64,000 bases of DNA from Mycobacterium sp. GA-1199 (GTDB taxonomy: Bacteria; Actinomycetota; Actinomycetes; Mycobacteriales; Mycobacteriaceae), in assembly GCF_001500045.1 (NCBI RefSeq), contig NZ_LQIX01000014.1, forward strand, positions 1-64,000. Reading direction: 5' to 3'. Both the position numbers and the translations under genes were made by a program. This document shows, piece by piece, positions 1 through 7,712 of this stretch. Each line of letters begins with the position of its first letter. Position 1 is the stretch's first letter. The notes under the pieces are model-generated. The model was not told the DNA's origin, did no database searches, and worked only from the letters and a program-made list of their open reading frames with translations.

Positions 1-51
1 CGTGAGCTCGACGTCGATTCCGCTGAGCGCCTCGGCAACGCGGACGTCGGC
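1..51. repeat. Left arm of 51-base perfect inverted repeat
   Basis: Bases 1-51 are the exact reverse complement of 159-209, with a 107-base spacer. The match stops abruptly at base 52, where the natural Gly-rich end of the upstream gene begins. A perfect inverted copy of a coding segment starting at base 1 is typical of a chimeric or folded-back contig end. A real inverted duplication is possible but less likely. Confidence 0.9.
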
Positions 52-78
52 GGAGGGGGAGGAGGCGGCTCATGGTGA
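1..78 (+). CDS. C-terminal end of DUF2207-type membrane protein (partial)
   Basis: Frame 1 is open from the window edge to a TGA at 76-78 and ends in a run of seven glycines followed by Ser-Trp. That tail is typical of DUF2207 membrane proteins, which are often encoded directly before lemA. The stop overlaps the lemA start by 7 bases, suggesting translational coupling. Only bases 52-78 look genuine. Bases 1-51 are an inverted copy of lemA sequence, so the peptide read from them is probably artificial. The family call rests on the Gly-rich tail and the position only. Confidence 0.5.
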   Translation, partial: RELDVDSAERLGNADVGGGGGGGSW

Positions 79-608
79 CGCTGCTACTGACGATCGCACT
101 GGTGCTGGCCGTGCTGGCGTTCATCGTCTTCGTGGTCGGCTACAACAAGCTGCGTTCGGCCGACGTCCGCGTTGCCGAGGCGCTCAGCGGAATCGACGTC
201 GAGCTCACGCGCCGCGCATCGCTGATCCCCAGTCTCGTGCACACCGTGCAGACCTTCGCCGCACACGAGAAAGGCATCCTCGACCACGTCACCAACGCAC
301 GCGCCGCGCTGACCTCGGCCACCACCGGTACGTCGGTGGCACAACGAAGCGCCGCCGAGAAACAGCTCGACACCGCGCTGGCACCGCTATTGGCGCTGGG
401 CCAGAACTACCCGCAGCTGAACTCGTCGAACAACTTCCTCAATCTGCAGGAGAACCTCACCGACAGCGAGAACAAACTCGCGTTCGCGCGCCAGTACTAC
501 AACGACTCGGTCGCGACGCTGAACCGGTTGATCACCACGATCCCGTGGATGTTCGTCGCACCGATGACCGGAGTGTCCGAACGCGAGTACTACCAGACCC
601 CGCGCTGA
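72..608 (+). CDS. lemA: LemA family membrane protein
   Basis: The 178-residue product starts with a single membrane helix at about residues 3-23. It continues as a helical domain with the LemA pattern (YNKLRSADVRVAEALSGID, then ENLTDSENKLAFARQYYND), followed by a short proline-containing tail. LemA proteins have an outside-facing amphipathic helical bundle of unknown biochemical role and often sit next to DUF2207 proteins, as here. The ATG at 72 follows a strong GGAGGAGG ribosome site. The family is clear; the function is not established. Confidence 0.85.
   Translation: MVTLLLTIALVLAVLAFIVFVVGYNKLRSADVRVAEALSGIDVELTRRASLIPSLVHTVQTFAAHEKGILDHVTNARAALTSATTGTSVAQRSAAEKQLDTALAPLLALGQNYPQLNSSNNFLNLQENLTDSENKLAFARQYYNDSVATLNRLITTIPWMFVAPMTGVSEREYYQTPR
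159..209. repeat. Right arm of 51-base perfect inverted repeat
   Basis: This arm lies inside the LemA coding region (about residues 30-46) and reads normally there. It is therefore the likely original, and bases 1-51 the copy. Confidence 0.9.
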
Positions 609-638
609 GCACCCGGACGTCGTCACCGCCGCCGTCTC

Positions 639-644
639 TAGACT
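639..644 (+). promoter_or_regulatory. Predicted -10 hexamer of fmt (leaderless)
   Basis: TAGACT ends 6 bases before the GTG at 651, so a transcript starting at +1 would begin with the start codon. No ribosome-binding site is visible before fmt, which agrees with leaderless translation. Confidence 0.55.
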
Positions 645-650
645 GACGCG

Positions 651-1580
651 GTGCGCATCGTCTTCGCCGGCACCCCGGAACCTGCCCTGCCGTCGCTGCG
701 CCGTCTCATCGAATCACCACGCCACGACGTCGTCGCGGTGCTGACCCGCCCCGATGCGGCATCGGGGCGGCGCGGCAAGCCTTCACCGTCGCCGGTCGCG
801 CGGTTGGCGCTCGAACACGACATCCCGTTACTGCGGCCGCCGAAGCCGAACTCCGAGGAGTTCATCGCCGAACTGACCGAGCTGGCACCGCAATGCTGCG
901 CGGTGGTCGCCTACGGCGCGCTGCTCAGCGAGCGACTGCTCGCGGTGCCCGAACACGGCTGGGTGAACCTGCACTTCTCGCTGCTGCCCGCCTGGCGCGG
1001 GGCCGCACCGGTACAGGCGGCGATCGCCGCGGGCGACACCGTGACCGGCGCGACGACCTTCCTCATCGAACCCGCCCTGGACTCCGGTCCCGTCTACGGC
1101 GTCGTCACCGAAACCATCCGGCCGACGGATACGGCCGGTGATCTCCTTGAGCGACTGTCCATTTCGGGTGCCGAGCTGCTCGAGCGCACGCTCGACGGGA
1201 TCGCCGACGGCACGTTGACGGCGGTACCGCAGCCATCGGAGGGAGTGACGATCGCCCCCAAGATCACCGTCGACGAGGCGCGCGTGCGCTGGGATCTGCC
1301 CGCTCATGTCATCGAACGGCGGATCCGCGCTGTCACACCGAATCCCGGCGCGTGGACGATGATCGGCGACCTTCGCGTCAAAGTCGGTCCCGTCACCGTC
1401 GACGGGGCCTCAGAAGCCCTGGCGCCCGGCGCGATCCGCGTCAGCCGCGACGGCGTGCGCATCGGCACCGCCTCGGACCCGGTGCTGCTCGGGCTGATCC
1501 AGCCACCGGGTAAGAAGCTCATGAACGCGGCCGACTGGGCCCGCGGCGCCCGCCTCGACGACTCGGCACGAGCCGAATGA
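651..1580 (+). CDS. fmt: Methionyl-tRNA formyltransferase
   Basis: Fmt transfers a formyl group from 10-formyltetrahydrofolate to Met-tRNAfMet, giving the initiator tRNA. The 309-residue protein has the expected length. The catalytic triad is visible: Asn106 and His108 in [17 protein letters not shown], and Asp144 in [10 protein letters not shown]. The N-terminal [12 protein letters not shown] motif and a C-terminal OB-fold region are present. The GTG start is chosen from the N-terminal motif and the -10 hexamer just upstream. The stop overlaps rsmB by 4 bases (ATGA), so translation of the two is probably coupled. It opens the fmt-rsmB-rpe-ribD cluster. Confidence 0.97.
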   Translation: MRIVFAGTPEPALPSLRRLIESPRHDVVAVLTRPDAASGRRGKPSPSPVARLALEHDIPLLRPPKPNSEEFIAELTELAPQCCAVVAYGALLSERLLAVPEHGWVNLHFSLLPAWRGAAPVQAAIAAGDTVTGATTFLIEPALDSGPVYGVVTETIRPTDTAGDLLERLSISGAELLERTLDGIADGTLTAVPQPSEGVTIAPKITVDEARVRWDLPAHVIERRIRAVTPNPGAWTMIGDLRVKVGPVTVDGASEALAPGAIRVSRDGVRIGTASDPVLLGLIQPPGKKLMNAADWARGARLDDSARAE

Positions 1581-2950
1581 CCAAGCCCCGCAGGAACCGT
1601 CCGCAACGACGCAAGCCGCTTGACCCGGCTCGTCGCGTCGCATTCGACGTGTTGCGCGCCGTCTCGGAAAAGGACGCCTACGCCAACCTCGCCCTGCCGG
1701 CGTTATTGCGGGAACGCGGCATCAGCGGCCGAGACGCCGCCTTCGCCACCGAACTGGCATACGGCGCGTGCCGTACCAGGGGGCTGTTGGACGCGGTCAT
1801 CGGTCACGCCGCGGGCCGCCCCACCGACAAGATCGACCCGGTCCTGCTCGACCTGCTGCGGTTAGGCGCCTATCAGCTGCTGCGCACCCGGGTGGAACAA
1901 CACGCCGCGGTGTCCACCACCGTCGAGCAGGCAGGTATCGAGTTCGATTCGGCCCGTGCGGGTTTCGTCAACGGAGTGCTGCGCACGATCGCCTCCCGCG
2001 ACGAGCAGTCCTGGGTCGCGGAACTGGCCCCCGACGCGGTGACCGACCCCGTCGGTCATTCGGCGTTCGTGCACGCGCACCCGCGGTGGATCGCGCAGTC
2101 CTTCGCCGATGCGCTGGGCGCCGACGCCGGTGAGCTCGACGCGTTGCTCGCCAGCGACGACGCCCGGCCCGCCGTGCACCTGGCCGTCCGCCCCGGCGCG
2201 TTGACCGCGCAGGAGCTGGCCGAGCAGGCCGACGGCACGGTGGGGCGGTATTCGCCGTACGCGGTGTACCTCACCGGCGGTGACCCCGGCCGGTTGCAAG
2301 CGGTGCGCGACGGCGCCGCGCTGGTGCAGGACGAGGGTAGCCAACTCGTCGCGCGGGCGCTGACCCTGGCCGGGATCGACGGCGCCGACGGCGGACGCTG
2401 GTTGGACCTGTGCTCGGGCCCCGGCGGGAAGACCGCCATGCTGGCCGCGCTGGCCCCCGACGGTGCCCGCGTCACCGCGGTGGAGCCCGCACCCGCGCGG
2501 GCCGATCTCGTCGAACAGAACACCCGCGGCTTGCCCGTGGACGTGCTGCGCGTCGACGGTCGTGACCCGGGTGTGGAACCCGGCTTCGATCGGGTGCTCG
2601 TTGACGCCCCCTGCACCGGCCTGGGCGCGCTGCGGCGCCGGCCCGAGGCACGGTGGCGCCGTAGACCCGCCGATGTGCCACCGCTGGCGAAACTGCAACG
2701 GGAACTTCTGGCGTCGGCGATCCGGTTGACGCGTCCGGGCGGCGTGGTGCTCTACGCCACCTGTTCGCCGCACCTGGCCGAGACCGTGGGCGTCGTCTCC
2801 GACGCGTTGCGCCGACACCCAGTGACGGCGGTGGACACCCGGCCGCTGTTCGCGCCTGCGGACAATCTCGGCGACGGGCCCCATGTGCAGTTGTGGCCGC
2901 ACCGCCACGGCACCGATGCGATGTTCGCCGCGGCGCTCAAAGTAGGGTAG
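1577..2950 (+). CDS. rsmB: 16S rRNA m5C967 methyltransferase (RsmB/Fmu)
   Basis: The 457-residue protein has an N-terminal NusB-like RNA-binding domain (about 15-150) and a C-terminal Rossmann methyltransferase domain. The SAM-binding motif [11 protein letters not shown] is at about residue 275. The two conserved cysteines of RNA m5C methyltransferases lie in [18 protein letters not shown] (about 342) and ATCSPH (about 393). Family knowledge indicates methylation of C967 of 16S rRNA. The ATG overlaps the fmt stop by 4 bases. The last codons hold the predicted rpe -10 hexamer. Confidence 0.95.
   Translation: MTKPRRNRPQRRKPLDPARRVAFDVLRAVSEKDAYANLALPALLRERGISGRDAAFATELAYGACRTRGLLDAVIGHAAGRPTDKIDPVLLDLLRLGAYQLLRTRVEQHAAVSTTVEQAGIEFDSARAGFVNGVLRTIASRDEQSWVAELAPDAVTDPVGHSAFVHAHPRWIAQSFADALGADAGELDALLASDDARPAVHLAVRPGALTAQELAEQADGTVGRYSPYAVYLTGGDPGRLQAVRDGAALVQDEGSQLVARALTLAGIDGADGGRWLDLCSGPGGKTAMLAALAPDGARVTAVEPAPARADLVEQNTRGLPVDVLRVDGRDPGVEPGFDRVLVDAPCTGLGALRRRPEARWRRRPADVPPLAKLQRELLASAIRLTRPGGVVLYATCSPHLAETVGVVSDALRRHPVTAVDTRPLFAPADNLGDGPHVQLWPHRHGTDAMFAAALKVG
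2943..2948 (+). promoter_or_regulatory. Predicted -10 hexamer of rpe (leaderless)
   Basis: TAGGGT ends 6 bases before the rpe ATG and overlaps the final codons of rsmB. It would give rpe-ribD their own leaderless transcript in addition to read-through from fmt-rsmB. Confidence 0.45.
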
Positions 2951-2954
2951 GCCC

Positions 2955-3632
2955 ATGGCAGGACCCCTGATCGCGCCGTCGATCCTGGCCGCCGACTTCG
3001 CCAGGCTCGCCGACGAAGCCGAGGCCGTGCGCGGTGCCGACTGGCTGCACGTGGACGTGATGGACAACCACTTCGTTCCGAACCTGACCATCGGTCAGCC
3101 GGTCGTCGAGTCGCTGCTCAAGGTGACCGACATCCCGATGGACTGCCACCTGATGATCGAGAACCCCGATCGGTGGGCACCGCCGTACGCCGAAGCGGGC
3201 GCCTACAACGTCACGTTCCACGCCGAGGCCACCGACAATCCGGTCGGCGTCGCCCGAGACATCCGGGCCGCGGGCGCCAAGGCGGGGCTCTCGGTCAAGC
3301 CGGGCACCCCGCTGGAGCCGTACCTGGAGATCCTGCCGGAGTTCGACACGCTGTTGATCATGTCGGTGGAGCCGGGATTCGGCGGCCAGAAGTTCATCCC
3401 CGAAGTTCTGGCGAAGGTCGGTACGGCCCGGCGGCTGGTGGACGCGGGGGAGTTGACGATCGTCGTGGAGATCGACGGCGGCATCAACGCCGACACCATC
3501 GAGCAGGCGGCCGAGGCGGGGGTCGACTGCTTCGTCGCGGGTTCGGCGGTCTACAGCGCAGAGGATCCCGCCGCGGCGGTGGAGTCGTTGCGCAGGCAGG
3601 CCGCCGCCGCCTCCAAGCATCTGCGGGCATGA
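2955..3632 (+). CDS. rpe: Ribulose-phosphate 3-epimerase
   Basis: Rpe interconverts ribulose 5-phosphate and xylulose 5-phosphate. The 225-residue TIM barrel starts with [13 protein letters not shown]. It shows the metal and catalytic residues in [20 protein letters not shown] and the EIDGGIN segment, plus the GFGGQKF phosphate loop. The product links to the transketolase/transaldolase operon at 38958-42197 and to ribulose 5-phosphate, which RibBA also uses. The stop overlaps the ribD start by 3 bases. Confidence 0.97.
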   Translation: MAGPLIAPSILAADFARLADEAEAVRGADWLHVDVMDNHFVPNLTIGQPVVESLLKVTDIPMDCHLMIENPDRWAPPYAEAGAYNVTFHAEATDNPVGVARDIRAAGAKAGLSVKPGTPLEPYLEILPEFDTLLIMSVEPGFGGQKFIPEVLAKVGTARRLVDAGELTIVVEIDGGINADTIEQAAEAGVDCFVAGSAVYSAEDPAAAVESLRRQAAAASKHLRA

Positions 3633-4630
3633 GCCTGGAAGCCGCGATGCGGCTGGCGGTCCAGCAGGCTGAGAAGGTCAAGGGTACGACCTACCCCAAT
3701 CCGCCTGTCGGGGCGGTCATTCTGGATCGCGACGGCGAGGTGGCCGGTGTGGGTGCGACCGAACCCCCTGGCGGGCCGCACGCAGAGGTGGTCGCCTTGC
3801 GAAGGGCGGGCGAGCGCGCGGCGGGAGGCACCGCCGTCGTGGCGCTCGAGCCGTGCAACCACTACGGCCGCACACCGCCCTGCGTCGATGCGCTTGTCGC
3901 CGCCGGTGTTTCGGCAGTCGCGTATGCGGTCACCGACCCGAACCCGATCGCTGCGGGTGGGGCAGCGCGCCTGGCCGAGGAGGGGGTGGCCGTGACCGCG
4001 GGCGTACTCGCCGACGCGGTGGCAGGCGGCCCGCTGCGCGAGTGGCTGCACAAACAGCGCACCGGATCACCGCACGTGACATGGAAATTCGCAACCAGTG
4101 TGGACGGTCGCAGCGCAGCCGCGGACGGCAGCAGCCAGTGGATCACCAGCGAAGCCGCCCGTGCGGACGTACACCGCAGGCGTGCCGTCGCCGACGCGAT
4201 CGTAGTCGGGACCGGCACCGTCTTCGTCGACGATCCGACGCTGACGGCGCGACTGCCCGACGGTTCCCTCGCCGACCGCCAGCCACTGCGAGTTGTCGTC
4301 GGGGAGCGTGAGATATCCCAAGAGGCAAGGGTTCTCAACGATGACTCACGCACGATGGTGATCCGCACCCGCGATCCCCATGAAGTGGTCAAGGCGCTGT
4401 CCGACCGGACCGACGTGCTGCTGGAGGGTGGCCCCACGTTGGCCGGGGCGTTCTTACGCGCCGGCGTCATCAACCGGATCCTGGCCTACGTCGCACCGAT
4501 CCTTCTCGGTGGCCCGATCACGGCGGTGGACGACGTCGGTGTGCTGAGCATCGCGCACGCCCAGCGGTGGCGCTTCGACACGATCGAGCCCATCGGTCCC
4601 GACGTGCTGCTGAGCCTCATTCCGGGGTAG
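3629..4630 (+). CDS. ribD: Bifunctional riboflavin deaminase/reductase RibD
   Basis: RibD deaminates diaminohydroxyphosphoribosylaminopyrimidine and then reduces the ribosyl chain, the second and third steps of riboflavin synthesis. The 333-residue protein has a zinc deaminase domain (HAE near residue 51, [11 protein letters not shown] near 76-86) followed by a reductase domain with [16 protein letters not shown] and [11 protein letters not shown]. The ATG at 3629 overlaps the rpe stop, and the frame open further upstream is an artefact inside rpe. The 3' end overlaps the convergent ABC gene by 14 bases. The other rib genes (ribE, ribBA, ribH) lie 5-8 kb downstream. Confidence 0.96.
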   Translation: MSLEAAMRLAVQQAEKVKGTTYPNPPVGAVILDRDGEVAGVGATEPPGGPHAEVVALRRAGERAAGGTAVVALEPCNHYGRTPPCVDALVAAGVSAVAYAVTDPNPIAAGGAARLAEEGVAVTAGVLADAVAGGPLREWLHKQRTGSPHVTWKFATSVDGRSAAADGSSQWITSEAARADVHRRRAVADAIVVGTGTVFVDDPTLTARLPDGSLADRQPLRVVVGEREISQEARVLNDDSRTMVIRTRDPHEVVKALSDRTDVLLEGGPTLAGAFLRAGVINRILAYVAPILLGGPITAVDDVGVLSIAHAQRWRFDTIEPIGPDVLLSLIPG

Positions 4631-5708
4631 CCGGGTCCTCGCCGCTCAGCGGGCCCTCGTCTGATTCGCCGCTCAGCGGGCTCTCGCTCAATTCGCCGCT
4701 CAGCGGGCTCTCGCTCAATTCGCCGCTCAGCGGGCGGTGCTCCATCAGGTCGCGCACTCCTGCCATACCCAGCCGCTCCCGAAATGCCTGAACCGTGTAC
4801 CCCACGACGGTCGCATCGGTGCGCGCCTTGGCCGTCGCCGACCGGGGGAGGTGGAACAGCGGTCCGATCTCACCGAAGTAGTCGCCCTCGGTCGCCAACG
4901 TCAGCAATTCCTCACCACCACCGGACAATTCGCGCATGATCTCGATCTCGCCCCGGTCCACGATGTAGATCAGGTCGCCCATGGTGCCCTGCTCGAACAA
5001 CACCTCACCGGCTTCCAGCTCCACGGTCTCCGGCGGGCGATCGGCGGAGGCGAAGTTCGGCACCATCTCGACCACCCGATCCGCCAGCGGCAGGATCCGG
5101 CTGTCATGTGTCGCGACCACCACCATCCTGGTGCCGGAGGCCAGCTCGCGGATCAGCTTCAGCACCTCTTCGACCTGGATGAAATCCAGATGCGCCGTGG
5201 GCTCGTCGGCCAGAATCAGCGGTGGATCGAGTGCGATCGCCCGGGCCACCGCCACGCGTTGCTGCTGCCCGCCGCTGAGGTCACCTGGGCGGTGGTCGAG
5301 ACGGTCCTGCAGCCCCACCCGCGCCAGCAACTGTTCGGCCCGCTTCCGGGAAGCCCGGCGCGACATAGCATTTGCGCGCAGCGGCACCATCACGTTCTCG
5401 ACGGCGGTGAGGCTGGGGACCAAATTGAAGGCCTGGAACACAAATCCCACCGTCTCGCGGCGGTATCTCGCGAGTTCGTTGGCGCTAAGCGAGGTCACCT
5501 CGACGTCGCCGAATTTTATGGCACCAGAAGTGGGTTGCAGGATCCCGCCGAGGCACGACAACAGCGTTGTCTTCCCGCATCCGCTGGGGCCCATCAGGAT
5601 CACCAGTGAGCCTGCCGCGACGTCGAGATTCAAGCCGTCGATCGGGCGCACGGCGTGCCCGCCGCTGGTGTATTCGACGACGAGATTCTGGATCGACAGA
5701 TCGCCCAT
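4617..5708 (-). CDS. ABC transporter ATPase fused to cyclic-nucleotide-binding domain
   Basis: Residues 1-225 are a MacB/LolD-like ABC ATPase: Walker A GPSGCGKTT, signature LSGGQQQRVAVARA, Walker B LILADEPTAHLD. Residues about 230-320 form a cyclic-nucleotide-binding domain (EAGEVLFEQGTMGDLIYIVDRGEIEIM, GDYFGEIGPLFHLPRSATAKA), including the GE...R-(S/T)A phosphate-binding pattern. The tail is a 9-residue repeat (PLSGELSES type) encoded by the minisatellite at 4641-4734. From recall, Rv0073 and Rv2564 of M. tuberculosis have the same ATPase-cNMP architecture and are labelled glutamine transport (GlnQ). The permease next door is FtsX/MacB type, so that label looks doubtful. A cAMP-gated exporter or membrane-remodelling complex is an inference. 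Confidence 0.9.
   Translation of the reverse strand: MGDLSIQNLVVEYTSGGHAVRPIDGLNLDVAAGSLVILMGPSGCGKTTLLSCLGGILQPTSGAIKFGDVEVTSLSANELARYRRETVGFVFQAFNLVPSLTAVENVMVPLRANAMSRRASRKRAEQLLARVGLQDRLDHRPGDLSGGQQQRVAVARAIALDPPLILADEPTAHLDFIQVEEVLKLIRELASGTRMVVVATHDSRILPLADRVVEMVPNFASADRPPETVELEAGEVLFEQGTMGDLIYIVDRGEIEIMRELSGGGEELLTLATEGDYFGEIGPLFHLPRSATAKARTDATVVGYTVQAFRERLGMAGVRDLMEHRPLSGELSESPLSGELSESPLSGESDEGPLSGEDPATPE
4641..4734. repeat. 27-base tandem minisatellite in coding DNA
   Basis: There are three full 27-base units (4641-4667, 4668-4694, 4695-4721) and a 13-base partial fourth. Each starts with GCCGCTCAGCGGG. Units 2 and 3 are identical and unit 1 is diverged. The period is a multiple of three, so changes in copy number would lengthen or shorten the protein tail without shifting the frame. 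Confidence 0.95.
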
Positions 5709-5712
5709 CGGC

Positions 5713-6762
5713 TCAGGGCCCCCCGAACGCCAGCGCGGGATCCACTGACACCGCGCGACGTAACCCCGCCGCGCTGGCGATCAGCCCGATCACCACCGCG
5801 ACCACCGGCAGCGCGACGAAGGCTTCTGTGGGCACGATCACCTGCATGGGGAACAGAGGTCCGAGCAGCAGCGACAGTCCGGCGCCGACCAACGCGGCCA
5901 ACAGCGCCACGATCACCGCCTGCAACGCGAGCCCGGCCATCACCGAACGGGTGGGCACCCCAATCGCTTTGAACACCGCGAAGTCTCGCAGCCGTTCCAG
6001 CGCAGACAGGTAGACCACCGAACCCACGATCAGCGCCGCGACGATCCACAGCAGGATCGCGACGATGGTGATGGAGTTGACGGCCACCTTCAACGGGCGC
6101 AGTAGGTCATCGATCGCTCCGACGCGGTCGACCGCTCGATAACCGTTGGGCACCTGCTCGAGCGACCCGCGCACGCCGATGGAGGCGACGAGAGGCTCAC
6201 CGCCGTACACCAACTGCTGGGCGCCCTCCGTGGTGAGGAACACATTGGGCAGGTTGGCCAATGCGGTCGAGTTCTCCACCAATCCGACGATACGCAGCCT
6301 CTGCGAAGCGATCTCGACCTCGTCGCCGACCCCGCGACCCAACGTCGTCGACACCGCGACCTCGTCGAGTTCCTTGGGGGCGCGCCCTTCGATGACTGCT
6401 GGCATCCCCGGTCCGCGTTCTGGCGCACCGAAGATGTCGATGTTGCGCGTATCCCCGTCCAAATTCGCGGTGCCGCCGGCGTAGGCGAGGGGAGCGGCGG
6501 CCTCGACGCCGGGAGCCGCGGCGATACGACGCAACTCCACCGGCGCGAACGGCGTCGCCCCGACGAACGGTCCGGATGCGCCGGCCTTGACGATGAACTG
6601 GTCGACGCCGAGGGAGTCGACGGTGCGCCTGGCCTCGGTCTGGAAACCGTTGGCCAAACCCGTGAGAACCAGCGTCATTCCGAAAATGATCGCCGTGGAC
6701 AGCACCGCGATGACGAAACGCCGCCTTCGCCACTGCATGTCGCGCAGCGCGGCGATGAGCAT
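5713..6762 (-). CDS. FtsX/MacB-type ABC permease
   Basis: The 349-residue protein has one N-terminal membrane helix (about 17-40), a long extracytoplasmic domain (about 45-225) and three C-terminal helices (about 230-345). This is the MacB_PCD plus FtsX layout of mechanotransmission ABC systems rather than an amino-acid permease. The final helices are followed by the usual RRAVSVDPALAF ending. The ATPase-cNMP gene follows after 4 bases, so the two form an operon. From recall, the closest M. tuberculosis architecture is Rv0072/Rv2563. The substrate is unknown. Confidence 0.88.
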   Translation of the reverse strand: MLIAALRDMQWRRRRFVIAVLSTAIIFGMTLVLTGLANGFQTEARRTVDSLGVDQFIVKAGASGPFVGATPFAPVELRRIAAAPGVEAAAPLAYAGGTANLDGDTRNIDIFGAPERGPGMPAVIEGRAPKELDEVAVSTTLGRGVGDEVEIASQRLRIVGLVENSTALANLPNVFLTTEGAQQLVYGGEPLVASIGVRGSLEQVPNGYRAVDRVGAIDDLLRPLKVAVNSITIVAILLWIVAALIVGSVVYLSALERLRDFAVFKAIGVPTRSVMAGLALQAVIVALLAALVGAGLSLLLGPLFPMQVIVPTEAFVALPVVAVVIGLIASAAGLRRAVSVDPALAFGGP

Positions 6763-6769
6763 ATCGGTG

Positions 6770-6775
6770 ACGTTA
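6770..6775 (-). promoter_or_regulatory. Predicted -10 hexamer of the permease-ATPase operon
   Basis: Read on the minus strand, TAACGT lies 7 bases before the ATG at 6762, with no ribosome site between. This suggests a leaderless or nearly leaderless mRNA. Confidence 0.4.
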
Positions 6776-6809
6776 CCCCGGCTACTGTGGTCGGCGTATC
6801 GGGTTTCTG

Positions 6810-7364
6810 CTACTTCGCGAAGGCGCTGACCAACGTGTTGCAGAAGGCGGGCAGGTCATCGGGCTTGCGGCTGGAGACCAAAGTGTTTGGCCCACGCGAG
6901 CATTCGACAACCTCGTCATCCACCCAATTCGCTCCGGCATTGACCAGGTCGGTCTTCACGCTGGGCCACGACGTCAGGGTGCGTCCGCGCACCACGTCCG
7001 CCTCGATGAGCGTCCACGGCCCATGGCAGATCACCGCGACCGGTTTACCCGCATCGAAGAAGCTTTTCGCGAACGCGACCGCGTCGGCGTTCATGCGCAG
7101 GTTGTCGGGGTTGGCGACACCGCCGGGCAGGACCAACGCCGCATAGTCCGACGCGGACACCGATTCGGCCGACTTCTCGGCGTCGAACGTGTCGGCGGGG
7201 GTCAGGTGATTGAACGCCTGGATCTTGCCAACCTCCGTCGACACCAGCTCCGGGGTGCCCCCGGCCTGCTCGACGGCCTTCCACGGCTCGGTCAGCTCCA
7301 CCTGCTCGACACCTTCGGTAGCGACCAGGAACGCAATCTTCTTGCCATTCAGTGAACTTGCCAT
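6810..7364 (-). CDS. DJ-1/PfpI family type 1 glutamine amidotransferase-like protein
   Basis: The 184-residue protein matches PfpI/YhbO-like members of the DJ-1 superfamily. The nucleophile elbow AVICHGPWTLIEADVVRG holds the catalytic Cys followed by His, and YAALVLPGGVANPDNLR precedes it. The C-terminal WVDDEVVECSRGPNTLVSSRKPDDLPAF segment is typical. Members are variously reported as stress-protective deglycases/chaperones or peptidases, so the substrate here cannot be stated. A GGAGAAAG ribosome site precedes the ATG at 7364. It is divergent from the small gene at 7536. Confidence 0.9.
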   Translation of the reverse strand: MASSLNGKKIAFLVATEGVEQVELTEPWKAVEQAGGTPELVSTEVGKIQAFNHLTPADTFDAEKSAESVSASDYAALVLPGGVANPDNLRMNADAVAFAKSFFDAGKPVAVICHGPWTLIEADVVRGRTLTSWPSVKTDLVNAGANWVDDEVVECSRGPNTLVSSRKPDDLPAFCNTLVSAFAK

Positions 7365-7440
7365 GAGCTTTCTCCGTTGAGGTTAGGTGTGATGCCACGC
7401 ATACCCCGCGCGTCGAGGAGTCAATCAGCGCGCTCACCTC

Positions 7441-7454
7441 GGTACACTCGTACC
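7441..7454. promoter_or_regulatory. Short inverted repeat between divergent genes
   Basis: GGTACACTCGTACC has 5-base arms (GGTAC/GTACC) around 4 bases. It lies in the 171-base gap between the DJ-1-like gene and the 53-residue gene, where an operator could sit. The arms are short, so chance is a fair explanation. Confidence 0.2.
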
Positions 7455-7535
7455 AGAGTGGGCCGTGTATGGCCCTCCGTAGTCGCGCTTTCACCGACGA
7501 TTTGCGCCCGTGAGCACGAACAAAGGACGACGACC

Positions 7536-7697
7536 ATGACTGCACTGCAGGACTGGCTCAGCTATCGCCCGATGCATCCCCGGACCCTCAAGGCGTTGAT
7601 CTGCGGACCGTTCCGCGCCCAGGCCGTCGACCAGCAGGGGAATCGGGTGAAGCCGGCCGAGCCGGCGCTGCTGCGCCCCGGCCTCGAGCGCTGCTAG
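7536..7697 (+). CDS. Small basic hypothetical protein, 53 residues
   Basis: An ATG preceded by AAAGGACGACGACC opens a 53-residue frame (MTALQDWLSYRPMHPRTLKA...), ending in LLRPGLERC. There is no signal peptide or membrane helix, the protein is basic and it has a Cys near each third. A good ribosome site, the only plausible use of this 200-base gap and a stop 15 bases before the convergent P55 gene support it as real. I do not recognise a family. Confidence 0.55.
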   Translation: MTALQDWLSYRPMHPRTLKALICGPFRAQAVDQQGNRVKPAEPALLRPGLERC

Positions 7698-7712
7698 GGC
7701 CATCGAGCGCGT

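Noticed and set aside
1862..3091. 409-codon open frame antisense to rsmB and the start of rpe
   Set aside because: Composition follows the third-codon GC bias of the opposite gene, there is no recognisable motif, and rsmB is certain on the plus strand.
5713..6762. Glutamine permease
   Set aside because: The membrane layout (one helix, a large external domain, three helices) is of the FtsX/MacB type and not of an amino-acid permease.
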